DNA of 64,000 nucleotides. Origin: Porites lobata. Its lineage: Eukaryota > Cnidaria > Anthozoa > Scleractinia > Poritidae. The first letter of the stretch is position 1, and every line of letters begins with the position of its first letter. The stretch covers positions 93,501-157,500 of the forward strand of contig CALNXK010000170.1 in assembly GCA_942486035.1 (NCBI GenBank). Direction: 5' to 3'. Shown piece after piece: positions 54,601 through 64,000 of the stretch. Position numbers and translations under genes: made by a program. The notes beneath the pieces were generated by a model that searched no databases, was not told where the DNA came from, and saw only the letters and a program-made list of their open reading frames with translations.

Positions 54601-55804
54601 ATCGATGACAAAATGACTGTCGACAGGACAAACATAAACAAGTCCTATCAAAGTCTTGGTATTCTTAAATTGCGAAATTTTAAACACTGAGTCGGGGGTC
54701 CTAATAATTGTAAAATTAGTGCAAAATCGAACCTGCGAATAACAATACCATCTTTGGACATTTTAATGCCGATTGAGTTTTCCTGCACTCTGTAGTATTT
54801 GATTATTCCTGTACTCTGTAATAAAGACCAGTAGAACGACTAGTTTTCACTATTTGAATAAACAACGTTTTCGCAGAGAAAGCATTTAAACCGCAATCTT
54901 AGATAAAAGAACATCCCAAGAATTACTCGGTCATTACTTTAAGGGTCTCTCGGAAGTTATAGATAAAAGATCTGCGGTATCTTTTAAAATTACCGTTGAC
55001 TTTCACTAACAAAAACAACAGAAAATAATAAATGAGGAGTTCATGTCAAAACTAGAGTCTGGTGCAATTGTTACAATTAACAACAGATCTAGATTGGGAC
55101 AGATCAAAGGCTTTTTTGTTAATATCATGATGAGAACTTTGAATGCTAAGAAGTGCACAGAACTAGAACATTGATTTATTGCTTAATGGCATTGTTATCA
55201 AATCAAGATCTCTCTCACTTCAAAAGTTGATAGCCACTTACAGGAACGTTTTCTTAGCAGGTAATCGGGAGTTATTGAGACCAGCATCTCACAATAACTT
55301 AGCTGAATGAAGTGCTTTTTTCCAGTTTGGAACCATGATTTTATGTCTTGTCCTTGTTCTTCTTCATATAACAGATCACGAAATCTTTTATGCCTCCTAT
55401 GTTCTTCTAAAATTTTATCATGGCCTTAACCAATATTTTAGATATTGAAGTAAGCCCATTTGCAACTTATAACTAAAACGTGCTGATATCTTTTGTCTTT
55501 GTTTTGCCACACCACGCCCACTTTACTGAAATAAAAAGTCGCGCATAGACGAAGACATCGCTCAGTATATCAGTGCCATTCAGGAACACATTTGAAGATA
55601 AGTCCGAGTGCCTCTGTGAGGTAAAGTATTGTCATTTGCTCACTCTTAATGCGTGACATCCAAAAACGGCTGCGAGGGAGACAATTCACTGTTATAATCT
55701 AACTACAAAATTGTGTTGAAAGTGATCTACAATTAACCCATCGCAATGATAGAGATCTGAGCCTCCATGGTGAACACATAACATTGAAATGTTGTTTCAT
55801 TCTG
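51676..55804. other. Gene desert with old duplications
   Basis: 51880-52560 and 54530-55300 share ordered blocks ('gaccagcaaa', 'ataacaaaatgactgtcg', 'gttatcaaatcaagatc', 'gggagttattga'), an old tandem duplication. 52020-52075 is a piece of the 'ggccactt...ggttc' TIR family. 52382-52401 'ctcctggatccgcccctgg' is an isolated hAT-type end (inverse of CAGGGGCGGATCC). 53130-53205 has a degenerate tRNA-like stretch. No protein-coding sequence recognised in about 4 kb. Confidence 0.5.
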
Positions 55805-55895
55805 TGACACAATTGTCTCCAGTCGAGCCTATGAATTAACTTATGGTTTCTAGTCCAGATGCTCTACCACTGCGCTGCAAGAGAATTGTGGGAGC
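55805..55895 (-). repeat. tRNA-derived SINE-like sequence 1
   Basis: On the minus strand 'gcagcgcagtggtagagc' resembles a pol III A box and 'aggctcgactgg' a B box, spaced as in a tRNA. The body does not fold into a good cloverleaf, so it is a tRNA-derived SINE head or a tRNA pseudogene. Confidence 0.5.
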
Positions 55896-56312
55896 TAATT
55901 AAGGCCATTAAACTAGGTTCATGAAGGCTAGTAACCAGAACGTTCTAGGTCCGACTCTTACCGGGAGTAATTGCAGTTTTTTCGAGTCGCCGGTGTGCAC
56001 AGTGTTCAGTCAAAAACGAAAGGTTACTTCCCTTTTTTCACACAGCGGCATCGAAGAAAAAAATTCATGTTCTCCCACAGGAGTCGAACCTATGATCATC
56101 CGGTCACTACCCCGGAGTGTTTGCCACTGAGCTACAAACGAATGGTGGGAACGCAACTAATAAAGGTTCCGAACCGCCTGTGTCGCTAAATGAAAAATAT
56201 CCTTCTCATGTATTCAACAGGCTTAAAATTCACCATCACATATATCGCTGGCCAAAAAAGAATACCTTTCTGTTAAACGTGGTTATACTTTTATGTTCTC
56301 TTTTTCAGAGAG
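55896..56312 (-). repeat. tRNA-derived SINE-like sequence 2 (56066-56158) and gene 5' flank
   Basis: On the minus strand 'tttgtagctcagtggcaaac' (A box) and 'taggttcgactcctg' (B box, exact GGTTCGACTCC) lie about 45 bases apart with an anticodon-stem-like 'tccgg..ccgga' between them. The outer 'gttcccac'/'gtgggag' can pair. Two such units within 300 bp suggest a SINE cluster. At 56302-56309 'tttttcag' is a good 3' splice site just before the ATG at 56313, so a 5'-UTR intron probably ends here. Confidence 0.6.
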
Positions 56313-59300
56313 ATGAAAGTAGCAATGCATAACGCTGCACAAAAAATGCTGCCGATCGCTTTCTTCCTGTATATTGCAGTCGTTACAGTTGACAGCGAGA
56401 ATTTCGGTATGTCAAGAACTTTGCTTAAAGTATACTTGCTACCTTTTTACGGGTGCACAGCATTATTTAAAATGGGATCTGTTAATCTTGAATTAGAACC
56501 ACTGTACGAGGCAATCAAACAATACGGTTTTTGGTTTTGGGAGGGGAGGGGGGAGACTAAGCATAAAGAAAAATTGAGTCATTAGCGAAGGGGCACACCT
56601 CCTGTTTTTGTTAACCAACAGCGTAACCGTGACGTTAGCTGCTAACCGGAAATATCTCTTGAGTCAGTGAAGCTTGGTGTTAATTACTGTCTATCGTTCC
56701 TGCAAAGAGAAGCTTCCTAAGCAAGATGAGCCTTCCTTCAGCCTTGAGAATTGTTGCCATATCATAACGTGAAATATTCTTACGATACTTTTGGTGATCA
56801 AAAAATGCTAGCAGACACTCCAGAAATATTGGATCTTAAGGATTTTGTCAAGGATTAATTAAAAACAATAGGCCTTTGGTTAGTTGTTGATGGTGATGTT
56901 TTTGTTGTTGTTGTTGTTTAAACTTGTTTGTTGTCTTTACCGTTTTATTTGCAATGTAGCCTGCGAGAACAGTCGTCTCCCCTAGCTCCTCGGCGCTAAG
57001 GCGTTTCGCCTCAGCGACAGAAATATCCATACTGTTGACGTCAATAAGATCTGCCCGGAATCTGGTCAGAAACTCTGATTGGTTGACGTAGTGTTTACGA
57101 ACGGCAAAGAAAGAACGAACCGTTAAAAACAGTCAATATTCGCGGAATATATTATTCTTAAGAAAAACACAAACGCAATAATCGACTAGGAGAAACATTT
57201 GGAGCCCCATGACTACCGGATTTGTTATTAAACATTATGAAAACAACAACAGCAACAGCATGCAGTTTGATAAACATGGTGCATTCCCGGCTAAGAAAAT
57301 GAAAAAGTATATAAGTGAAATAATGTGGTTCCTCTCTAGTCACATTAATCACCTCGCGAATAACCTTAAACAGATAAAACGTCAATTTGACAGGAACATT
57401 ACTTTTATTTACATGCATAGGGTATGAAACTATTGGATGCTACAGGGACACATCAAACCGCGCAATCCAGCCCTTGGAAGGAAAGGATTCCATTTTGGAT
57501 GGAACATATTGGACTCGGAAGAACCCCATCGCAAAGTGTGCCCAGGCTGCAAGAAGAGCAGGTTATGGCATGTTCGCCGTTCAACATAGTGGCTGGTGTG
57601 CGGCCAGTGCTACAGCACCAAAGACCTTTGACAAATATGGAAAATCTACAGCTTGTGGATCTGATGGCGAGGGAGGGCCATGGGCTAATCAAGTTTATGT
57701 CATCAAAGGTAAACTAAAGTATCTTCCTTTTGATAAGGAAGACCTGAATAATATATGCTACTTTCAAAATGACTTGGTTCATTGTCGCCAAAACGATGTC
57801 AATGACAACGAAACTTCATAGAAAAAACTTCGAAAGCAATTCTTATATATTCTCTTAAAATGTATCAGCAGTAATATTATATTTTAAACGAAATTTTAGC
57901 ATCCATTGGATGCTACCTGGACAAACCGAGTCGAGCAATTCAACCCTTGGAAGGAAAGGATTCTATTTTGGATGGGGCATATTGGACTCGAAAGAATCCA
58001 ATTGCAAAGTGTGCCGTGGCTGCAATGAGAGCGGGTTACAGCATGTTTGCAGTTCAACATAGCGGCTGGTGTGCGGCCAGTGCTACAGCACCAAAGACCT
58101 TTGACAAGTATGGAAAATCTACAGCTTGTGGATCAGATGGTGAAGGCGGACCATGGGCGAATCAAGTTTATGTCGTTAACGGTAAGACGTTGTTTCGATG
58201 TAGGTCCCTCAGTCACTTAGAAGAGACACAAACCATTTTATGCTATCAGTTGCCAGCCGTCCAGTAAATTTTTTTTTTTGGGCAACCAGTTTTTTTGTCA
58301 TTGTAAAGCAGAAAAGGTAACTATGATGTAGAACTGACGCTTGATACTATGGAAAATAACCATAAACTAAAAGATGACATGACTCACTATCAAATAAAAG
58401 TAAAGGATCTCGCTAGTCAATTATTAAATTCACTCTATTTTACCCTTTCATGAGCACCAGCTCCCAGTATTCGAAAGTTTTATTTTGTGTTCGTTTTTTA
58501 TCTCCTTTTAGGATATGGATCCATTGGATGCTACAAGGACACCGGAAACCGAGCAATTTTACCCTTGGAAGGAAAGGATCCTATTTTGGATGGGACATAT
58601 TGGACTCGAAAAAACCCCATTGAGAAGTGCGCAGTGGCTGCAATAAGAGCAGGTTACAGCATGTTCGCAGTTCAACATAGTGGCTGGTGTGCGGCCAGTG
58701 CTACAGCACCAAAGACCTTTGACAAGTATGGAAAATCTACAGCTTGTGGATCTGATGGCGAGGGTGGACCAAGGGCCAATGACGTTTATGTAATCAGAGG
58801 TGAGACAGCTAGATATAGTGTTTCGATGTACACCCCGCATTATTTGACATCACATGCCACCAGTAGCTAACCGTCGTGTCTTTTTTCTTCTGTTGAAGCA
58901 CCAGACGAAATATCATCGTAAACTCGAACGGTTGTGGGTTGAGTTTCTTGTCGGTCCTCTCCCGTGCCCCGGAAGGCTTTTCTTGGGTACTCCGGTTTTT
59001 TTTTCTGGACTCTCTTCTGCGTTTCCTGGAATTAGTTAATAAGGATCAAATATATATTTGAGAAAGAAAGAAACCCCTATATAACACTAAAATTCAGCAA
59101 GTAAACTTAAAATTAATCCTTTTTATAGGAAAAGTGCAAATTTTGAAAAAAATGGCTGTCAAATTTCGGTTGCCATAGAATTCAAAGTATGCTTGGCCAT
59201 ACCCGTTACGACAGCCTTCAAATGTTCCCAGATAATTTTTAGAAAATTTTTAGTTTTCATAGCTCAAGAGGCTTTTAAACGATCTTTGCTTATTAAGGAT

Positions 59301-60202
59301 ATGAATCCATTGGATGCTACAAGGACACCGCACATCGTGCAATCCACCCCTTGGAAGGAAAGGACCCTGTTTTGGATGGATCTTATTGGAGTCGAAAAAA
59401 TCCTGTTGAAAAGTGTGCCGCAGCTGCAATGAGAGCGGGTTACGGCATGTTTGCAGTTCAACATGGCGGCTGGTGTGCGGCCAGTGCAATAGCGCCACAG
59501 ACGTTTAACACGTATGGAAAGTCTACAGCTTGTAAGGATGACGGCGAAGGTGGACCATGGGGTAATCAAGTCTATGTGATCAATGGTAAGACTGTGTTTC
59601 GAGACACGCCTCCAATCTGAATTTGATGATGAGACATGAGCCATTTCATGCTATCAGTTACCGAGAATATTGGACACGTTTTCATTTTTTATGCAACCAG
59701 CTTTTTGTCACAGTTATTTAATTCTGAAGGTAACTATTGTGTAACATATCGTAATGGAGCACATCTTAAGGTAACAAGGCACGACAACTATGATAAATAA
59801 ATATAAAGATAGCCTGGTTCCCCATCAGTTAAAAGTGACGGAACCCGTAACTTTAAAAACGTAAGTCCATTCTCATACACGGATGTTTTATCCTGCGTTT
59901 AGTTTTGTATTCAGGATATGAATCCATTGGATGCTTCCGGGACAGGCCAAGTCGAGCAATTCAACCCTTGGAAGGAAAGAGTTCCCTTTTGGATGGAACA
60001 TATTGGACTCGAACGAATCCCATTGCAAAGTGTGCTGCAGCGGCTATAAGAGCAGGTTACAGCATGTTTGCTGTTCAACATGGCGGCTGGTGTGCAGCCA
60101 GTGTTACAGCTGCGAAGACGTTTGACAAGTATGGAAAATCTACATCTTGTAAGGATGACGGCGAAGGCGGACCATGGGGTAATCAAGTTTTTGTGATCAA
60201 AG
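56313..60202 (+). CDS. Secreted protein with five tandem copies of a four-cysteine domain
   Basis: Exon 1 (56313-56406) encodes a signal peptide with hydrophobic core MLPIAFFLYIAVV. Exons 57421-57708, 57900-58181, 58512-58799, 59298-59585 and 59915-60202 follow, all phase 1 at both ends with clean AG/GT. Each is one ~95-residue repeat: (Y/A)ESIGC(Y/F)xD, RAIxPLEGKD, LDGxYWTRKNPIxKCA, AGYxMFAVQHxGWCAAS, TFDKYGKS(T)xC and DGEGGPWxNQVYVIxG. Four cysteines per repeat suggest two disulfides; it should be extracellular. Repeats 1-3 (GSDGEGG, HSGW) and 4-5 (KDDGEGG, HGGW) form two subtypes, and flanking introns are similar too, so whole exon-intron units duplicated. The start 'IGCYxD' recalls WSC-like domains, but I cannot name the family. 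Upstream 56881-57030 holds a '(gtt)n' run and other repeats within intron 1. Confidence 0.85.
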
Positions 60203-60451
60203 GTAACGTAGCTTTTGGATACACGCCCGTCATTTATTTAGGTGAGAGACGTCAGCTAGTGCAAAATGATAATAGTTGCCAAGCATCTTGAAAATAATTT
60301 TCCTTTGTATAAAACCTGGCTTTACGCTAATGACTGGGTTCACCATCAGATAAGTGACAGAAAAGTTAACTCAGGAACCATTTCCGTAAACTCTCTTTAA
60401 ACCCATAAAAGCACCAACTCTCAAAATTCAAATGCATATTTGAAATTACAG

Positions 60452-60606
60452 GGTCCGCGCAGAAGTTTCCGAAGGGCGGGAACCAGTGGATTGAACTGCG
60501 CATGCTAAGGAAAGTGGGGGTTGGGGTAAGAGATCCGAGGACATCTTCTATGCAGGTTCAAAGGGATCTAGCGGTTATAAGAGAGTTAACAGGATTTTGG
60601 CGATAG
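60452..60606 (+). CDS. Candidate last exon of the tandem-domain gene
   Basis: After a good 3' splice site (gaaattacag at 60442-60451) the phase-1 frame is open for 51 codons to TAG at 60604: 'SAQKFPKGGNQWIELRMLRK' onward. Phase and position fit the end of the upstream gene, which otherwise has no stop in frame after 60202. The sequence has no recognisable domain and could be chance. Confidence 0.4.
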
Positions 60607-61400
60607 AATGAACAACCTAAGCGGCTGCAAAAGAACCTGAAAATTCAGGCTTGACCGGGAATAGAACGCTTTGCCTTTGCGATGACCGGACGCCACGCTC
60701 AGATTTTTCTTAGCAAAGAAGGAATTGATAATTATTGTCGAAAAGCTAAATCCATTGCGTTTCCATGCATGCCACTTTTTGATAAAAAGCTTGATGTTCC
60801 CGTACTCAATTGTAAATTACAATGTCTATAAATGTGCACTCTTACAGACATTTTATAAACCCATAATATAATATGTCTGCAGATTTGACCACTTTTTGCG
60901 AGACTACATCGCATAAAATGTCCATGAAATCCTAATGTTTTCCTTGTAAAATTCAATCTACATTTACAGAAATTTTAAACCTTTCCAGCTTTTAAAATGT
61001 GATCATAGTCCTTGTAAAGTACTCAAGGAAAAAACTCTGTATAATAGATAAGATGAAATGTGAACAAAATCTTCGTAAATTTAACAAAATAACGGTGGAA
61101 AACGTTAATGAAAAGTTGAAAAAAGTTTTTACAATGTTTACAAAAAGTGCAAAGAATGTTTGTACATTATACTCGGAGAACTACAAGGAAACTGTGCAAG
61201 ATGTTTGTTTGTTTGTTTGTTTGTTTTTTTTTTCAATAAAATAACAATGGAAGGAAAACAGGAAGAACGCAAATCCCAAAAAAATGTGTGCAAAAGTGAA
61301 CAAAATGTTTGTAAATGTCCATAAACAAAGTACACGTCTTAAAAATTTAAGTATTTTATTTTAATTTTTTTCCAAATGCTGACATAATAGATATTTGTTT
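60607..61400. other. No gene; simple repeats
   Basis: 60800-61340 has many near-repeats of 'tttgtaaa' and 'acaaaatgttt' type, suggestive of an old tandem array. A (gttt)n run lies at 61202-61226, followed by T-run and 'caataaaataa'. No coding sequence recognised. Confidence 0.5.
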
Positions 61401-61482
61401 CATTATTACAATAAAGAATTCAATACATACATATAGAAACGGTATTTTATACAAGGTACGTGTAATTCTTCAGTCATCGGAT

Positions 61483-61505
61483 TTATATATATATATATAT
61501 ATATA
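61483..61505. repeat. (AT)n microsatellite
   Basis: Eleven AT units immediately downstream (minus sense) of the ribozyme motif. Penelope-like elements often carry or target simple repeats at their ends. Confidence 0.8.
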
Positions 61506-61543
61506 CGTATGGTTGACGGAAGAAAACAAGTAACTACATAAGT

Positions 61544-61586
61544 ATCCCTACAAGCCTGTTTCGTGGTTGCCCACTCATCAGGGGAT
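61544..61586 (-). ncRNA. Type I hammerhead ribozyme motif
   Basis: Minus strand, 5' to 3': stem I strand AUCCC (61586-61582), core CUGAUGA (61581-61575), stem II GUGG-GCAA-CCAC (61574-61563) closed by G10.1-C11.1, core GAA (61562-61560), stem III ACA-GGCU-UGU (61559-61550), cleavage-site base A17 (61549), and stem I return strand GGGAU (61548-61544), pairing fully with AUCCC. Every conserved core residue is present. Minimal type I hammerheads with a three-base-pair stem III are known from Penelope-like elements, where they are thought to self-cleave the transcript. Activity is not shown by sequence alone. Confidence 0.85.
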
Positions 61587-61662
61587 TTTAATGAGAATAA
61601 CTTTACCATTACTTATATACTAGACTGATTTACATAATTTATTCAGTGCGAGGTTCGTTACA

Positions 61663-63064
61663 TCAGTTGTTGCGCAAGAGGGCTTTGTTTCTGTGGCGGC
61701 AGGAAGACACGAGTTCATTACGTTTGTTAAGTGTAGAGAGTTCAGGTCGGCAGATGATAAGGAATTTTTCTTTAAGACATAAGTTGCATCGTTTGCTTGA
61801 GCTGTTGTACGGCAGGTGTGAAGATAGAATGGGCCAGGCGATAGAGTAGTTGATGTTGTTTTCTTTAAGAGTCCAGACGTGTTTGCTGAGTTCTGTGGAG
61901 TTTCTGTTCTTTGCGTGACGGAATGATGACATGTGGTTGCTGTATCTTGTTTTGAAGTCGTTCGCAGTAAGCCCGATGTACGTTTCTGTCGTGTTGGTGT
62001 CTTTTCGTGTGACAGTAGCTTGGTAGATGACAGCAGGCTGAAGGCAGTTCCCGTTGAGCGGGCATGAGTTCTTTTGTCGGCAGTTGCATTTCTTGTTGTT
62101 GTTGTTGATGATGGTGGGGGCGGAGTCGGCGGCAGCGGTGGTAGCATTAGTCTTAGCATGGGCAGTCAAGATTCGTTTGTTGTGGTTGTCGATGATTTGT
62201 TTTGCGTTGTTCATGCAGCTGTAACTGATCTTGATGGTGTTTCTGTTAAAGATTTTTCGTAGCTTGTGGTCCTTGGGGAAGTGCTTGTCTATTAAGGCGA
62301 GGAATTTACGTCCAATGTTGGTACTGGTGTTCTTGCTAAAGGGTGGGTTGTACCATAGGATGTTATTGCGTTGTCGGTTTTTCGGTTTGCGTGTATGGGT
62401 GGGTTCGTAGTGAAGCGTGCAGCTGTATCCACTGTCGTCGAGTGCTTTCTGGTAGGCGGGCGCGGCTTGGTCGAAGGAGGCTTTGTCGGATGAGAGAGAT
62501 GATAAGCGTCTGTTGATACCTGCGGGAATGTTTTTTGTAGTGATTGGTGGATGGTTGCTCTCGTGGTGGACGTATTGTAATGTAGTGTTAGGCTTTGTAT
62601 ACGGCTGGAAGGTGTTACGGCTAAGGTTGAATGTGACGTCTAGGAAGTTGATTACTTGTTTGTTAGCTTCTATGGTGATGCGCAAACCGTTAGCGTTGAA
62701 GATGCGGCATATTTCTTTCTTGATGTTCTCAGTTTCTCTAGGCGTAGCGTCAGTGATGGCAAGTCCGTCGTCCCGGTAGAGTCCTACGTTGATGTTGAGG
62801 TTCTGTAGTTGTGAAAGGAGGAAGCTACCGACAAGTTCACATGTTTCAGCGCCGTCGTAGCTCCCCATAGTTACGTCGAATGTAGTGTCGCCTTTCTTTT
62901 GCCAGGGTTGTTGCTTGTAAATTAAGATTGAGCTTTTAGCGTGAATAATTATTTTCTTTTCGTCAGCGGTGATGTTGTCATAATCAGATGCGAAATCGAG
63001 TGCTTTGTTCAGGAGGTCTAGGCTGATGGATGGGTAGAATTCTTCGATGTCGAAACAGATAAAG
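61663..63064 (-). CDS. Penelope-like RT + GIY-YIG endonuclease, N-terminally truncated
   Basis: About 467 open codons with no internal stop. RT: catalytic Asp in CFDIEEFYPSIS (motif A, residue 8 of the open frame), 'VTMGSYDGAE', and the YRDD box at residues 99-102, followed by 'INFLDVTFNL'. Then a linker with (N/T/A)-rich residues 305-327, a cysteine cluster CNC...SCPLNGNC (329-343), and a GIY-YIG nuclease: VIYQATV, TYIGLT (364-369), R376 and E435. This domain order is that of canonical Penelope-like retroelements, which nick the target with the GIY-YIG nuclease. A start codon and the RT fingers are missing at the palindrome junction, so the product is incomplete although otherwise well preserved. 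Confidence 0.85.
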
Positions 63065-64000
63065 CTGAACAAAGCACTCGATTTCGCATCTGATTATGAC
63101 AACATCACCGCTGACGAAAAGAAAATAATTATTCACGCTAAAAGCTCAATCTTAATTTACAAGCAACAACCCTGGCAAAAGAAAGGCGACACTACATTCG
63201 ACGTAACTATGGGGAGCTACGACGGCGCTGAAACATGTGAACTTGTCGGTAGCTTCCTCCTTTCACAACTACAGAACCTCAACATCAACGTAGGACTCTA
63301 CCGGGACGACGGACTTGCCATCACTGACGCTACGCCTAGAGAAACTGAGAACATCAAGAAAGAAATATGCCGCATCTTCAACGCTAACGGTTTGCGCATC
63401 ACCATAGAAGCTAACAAACAAGTAATCAACTTCCTAGACGTCACATTCAACCTTAGCCGTAACACCTTCCAGCCGTATACAAAGCCTAACACTACATTAC
63501 AATACGTCCACCACGAGAGCAACCATCCACCAATCACTACAAAAAACATTCCCGCAGGTATCAACAGACGCTTATCATCTCTCTCATCCGACAAAGCCTC
63601 CTTCGACCAAGCCGCGCCCGCCTACCAGAAAGCACTCGACGACAGTGGATACAGCTGCACGCTTCACTACGAACCCACCCATACACGCAAACCGAAAAAC
63701 CGACAACGCAATAACATCCTATGGTACAACCCACCCTTTAGCAAGAACACCAGTACCAACATTGGACGTAAATTCCTCGCCTTAATAGACAAGCACTTCC
63801 CCAAGGACCACAAGCTACGAAAAATCTTTAACAGAAACACCATCAAGATCAGTTACAGCTGCATGAACAACGCAAAACAAATCATCGACAACCACAACAA
63901 ACGAATCTTGACTGCCCATGCTAAGACTAATGCTACCACCGCTGCCGCCGACTCCGCCCCCACCATCATCAACAACAACAACAAGAAATGCAACTGCCGA
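63065..64000 (+). mobile_element. Penelope-like element, right copy, inverted, runs off the window
   Basis: Starting at 63065 the plus strand is the exact inverse of 63012 downward as far as I compared it by eye; the open frame (LNKALDFASDYDNITADEKK onward, YRDD kept) continues without stop to 64000, 312 codons, reaching the 'NNNNKKCNCR' linker. Thus two copies sit head to head with a 52 bp unpaired spacer (63013-63064). The end lies outside the window. Confidence 0.85.

Larger units (their letters stand above)
61401..63064 (-). mobile_element. Penelope-like element, left copy (5'-truncated)
   Basis: Contains the RT-endonuclease frame (61663 up to about 63064 on the minus strand), a 3' UTR with a hammerhead ribozyme motif (61544-61586) and an (at)n run at 61483-61505. 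The 3' boundary is not clear; I place it provisionally at 61401. The RT N-terminus is missing because the element is cut at about 63064, where the inverted second copy begins. Confidence 0.8.

Noticed and set aside
61663..62159. Pro/Thr/Ser-rich 179-codon minus frame within the Penelope region
   Set aside because: Alternative frame of the same strand as the RT-endonuclease; the latter has clear catalytic motifs.
62483..62779. 98-codon frame seen twice (also 63298-63594 inverted)
   Set aside because: Antisense shadow of the Penelope RT; it appears twice only because the element is an inverted repeat.
1..64000. CRISPR array or bacterial operon
   Set aside because: No regularly spaced direct repeats with unique spacers; coding is eukaryotic with introns and retroelements.

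Overview
The window looks like nuclear DNA of a marine invertebrate animal, most probably an anthozoan cnidarian such as a stony coral. The evidence is intron-bearing genes with GT/AG junctions, an intronless-type class A GPCR, a secreted coiled-coil pentraxin, a phase-1 tandem-exon secreted protein, and a dense mix of CR1/L2-like and Tx1-like LINEs, a Gypsy element, Penelope-like elements and many short TIR elements. The species is inference; no ribosomal or mitochondrial marker is present.

1-11.3 kb: a CR1/L2-type LINE fragment is split by a ~0.93 kb TIR element and by a nearly complete but decayed Gypsy retrotransposon on the minus strand. The Gypsy gag is itself split by a 1.37 kb TIR element. 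Downstream lies an intact class A GPCR gene (9713-10648). 15.2-20.1 kb: a tandem copy of the same LINE + GPCR + downstream block. The second GPCR is a pseudogene, and the copy carries an 839 bp TIR insertion whose empty site survives in copy 1. A 5'-truncated Tx1-like LINE (20079-22066) sits on the duplication junction, followed by an older third copy of the downstream block.

22.8-27.5 kb: a dead LINE, then a minus-strand gene of at least four exons encoding signal peptide, coiled coil and pentraxin domain, with one apparent +1 frameshift. A foldback element with hairpin arms lies in its third intron, ending a few bases from the splice acceptor.

28-44 kb: a gene-poor repeat tract dominated by a recent tandem duplication (29768-33470 and 34391-41870). 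The second copy has gained a ~3.2 kb LINE with a 7 bp target duplication. Diverged relatives of the same units occur at 28.1, 33.5, 34.2 and 43.0-43.7 kb. An 84 bp piece of the unit has been pasted at 43.26 kb between 43 bp direct repeats.

44-56 kb: a gene desert with several well-delimited TIR elements (two with 9 bp target duplications), a Tigger-like element and tRNA-like SINE remnants.

56.3-60.6 kb: a plus-strand secreted protein gene with a signal-peptide exon followed by five near-identical phase 1-1 exons, each encoding one copy of a ~95-residue four-cysteine domain that I cannot name. 61.4-64 kb: two Penelope-like elements head to head as an almost perfect inverted repeat, with a complete type I hammerhead ribozyme motif at the 3' side of the left copy.

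Functionally the three host genes (receptor, secreted pentraxin, secreted multi-domain protein) are separate units, not an operon. All are extracellular or cell-surface products. The rest of the window is mobile DNA, and its nesting order can be read clearly.
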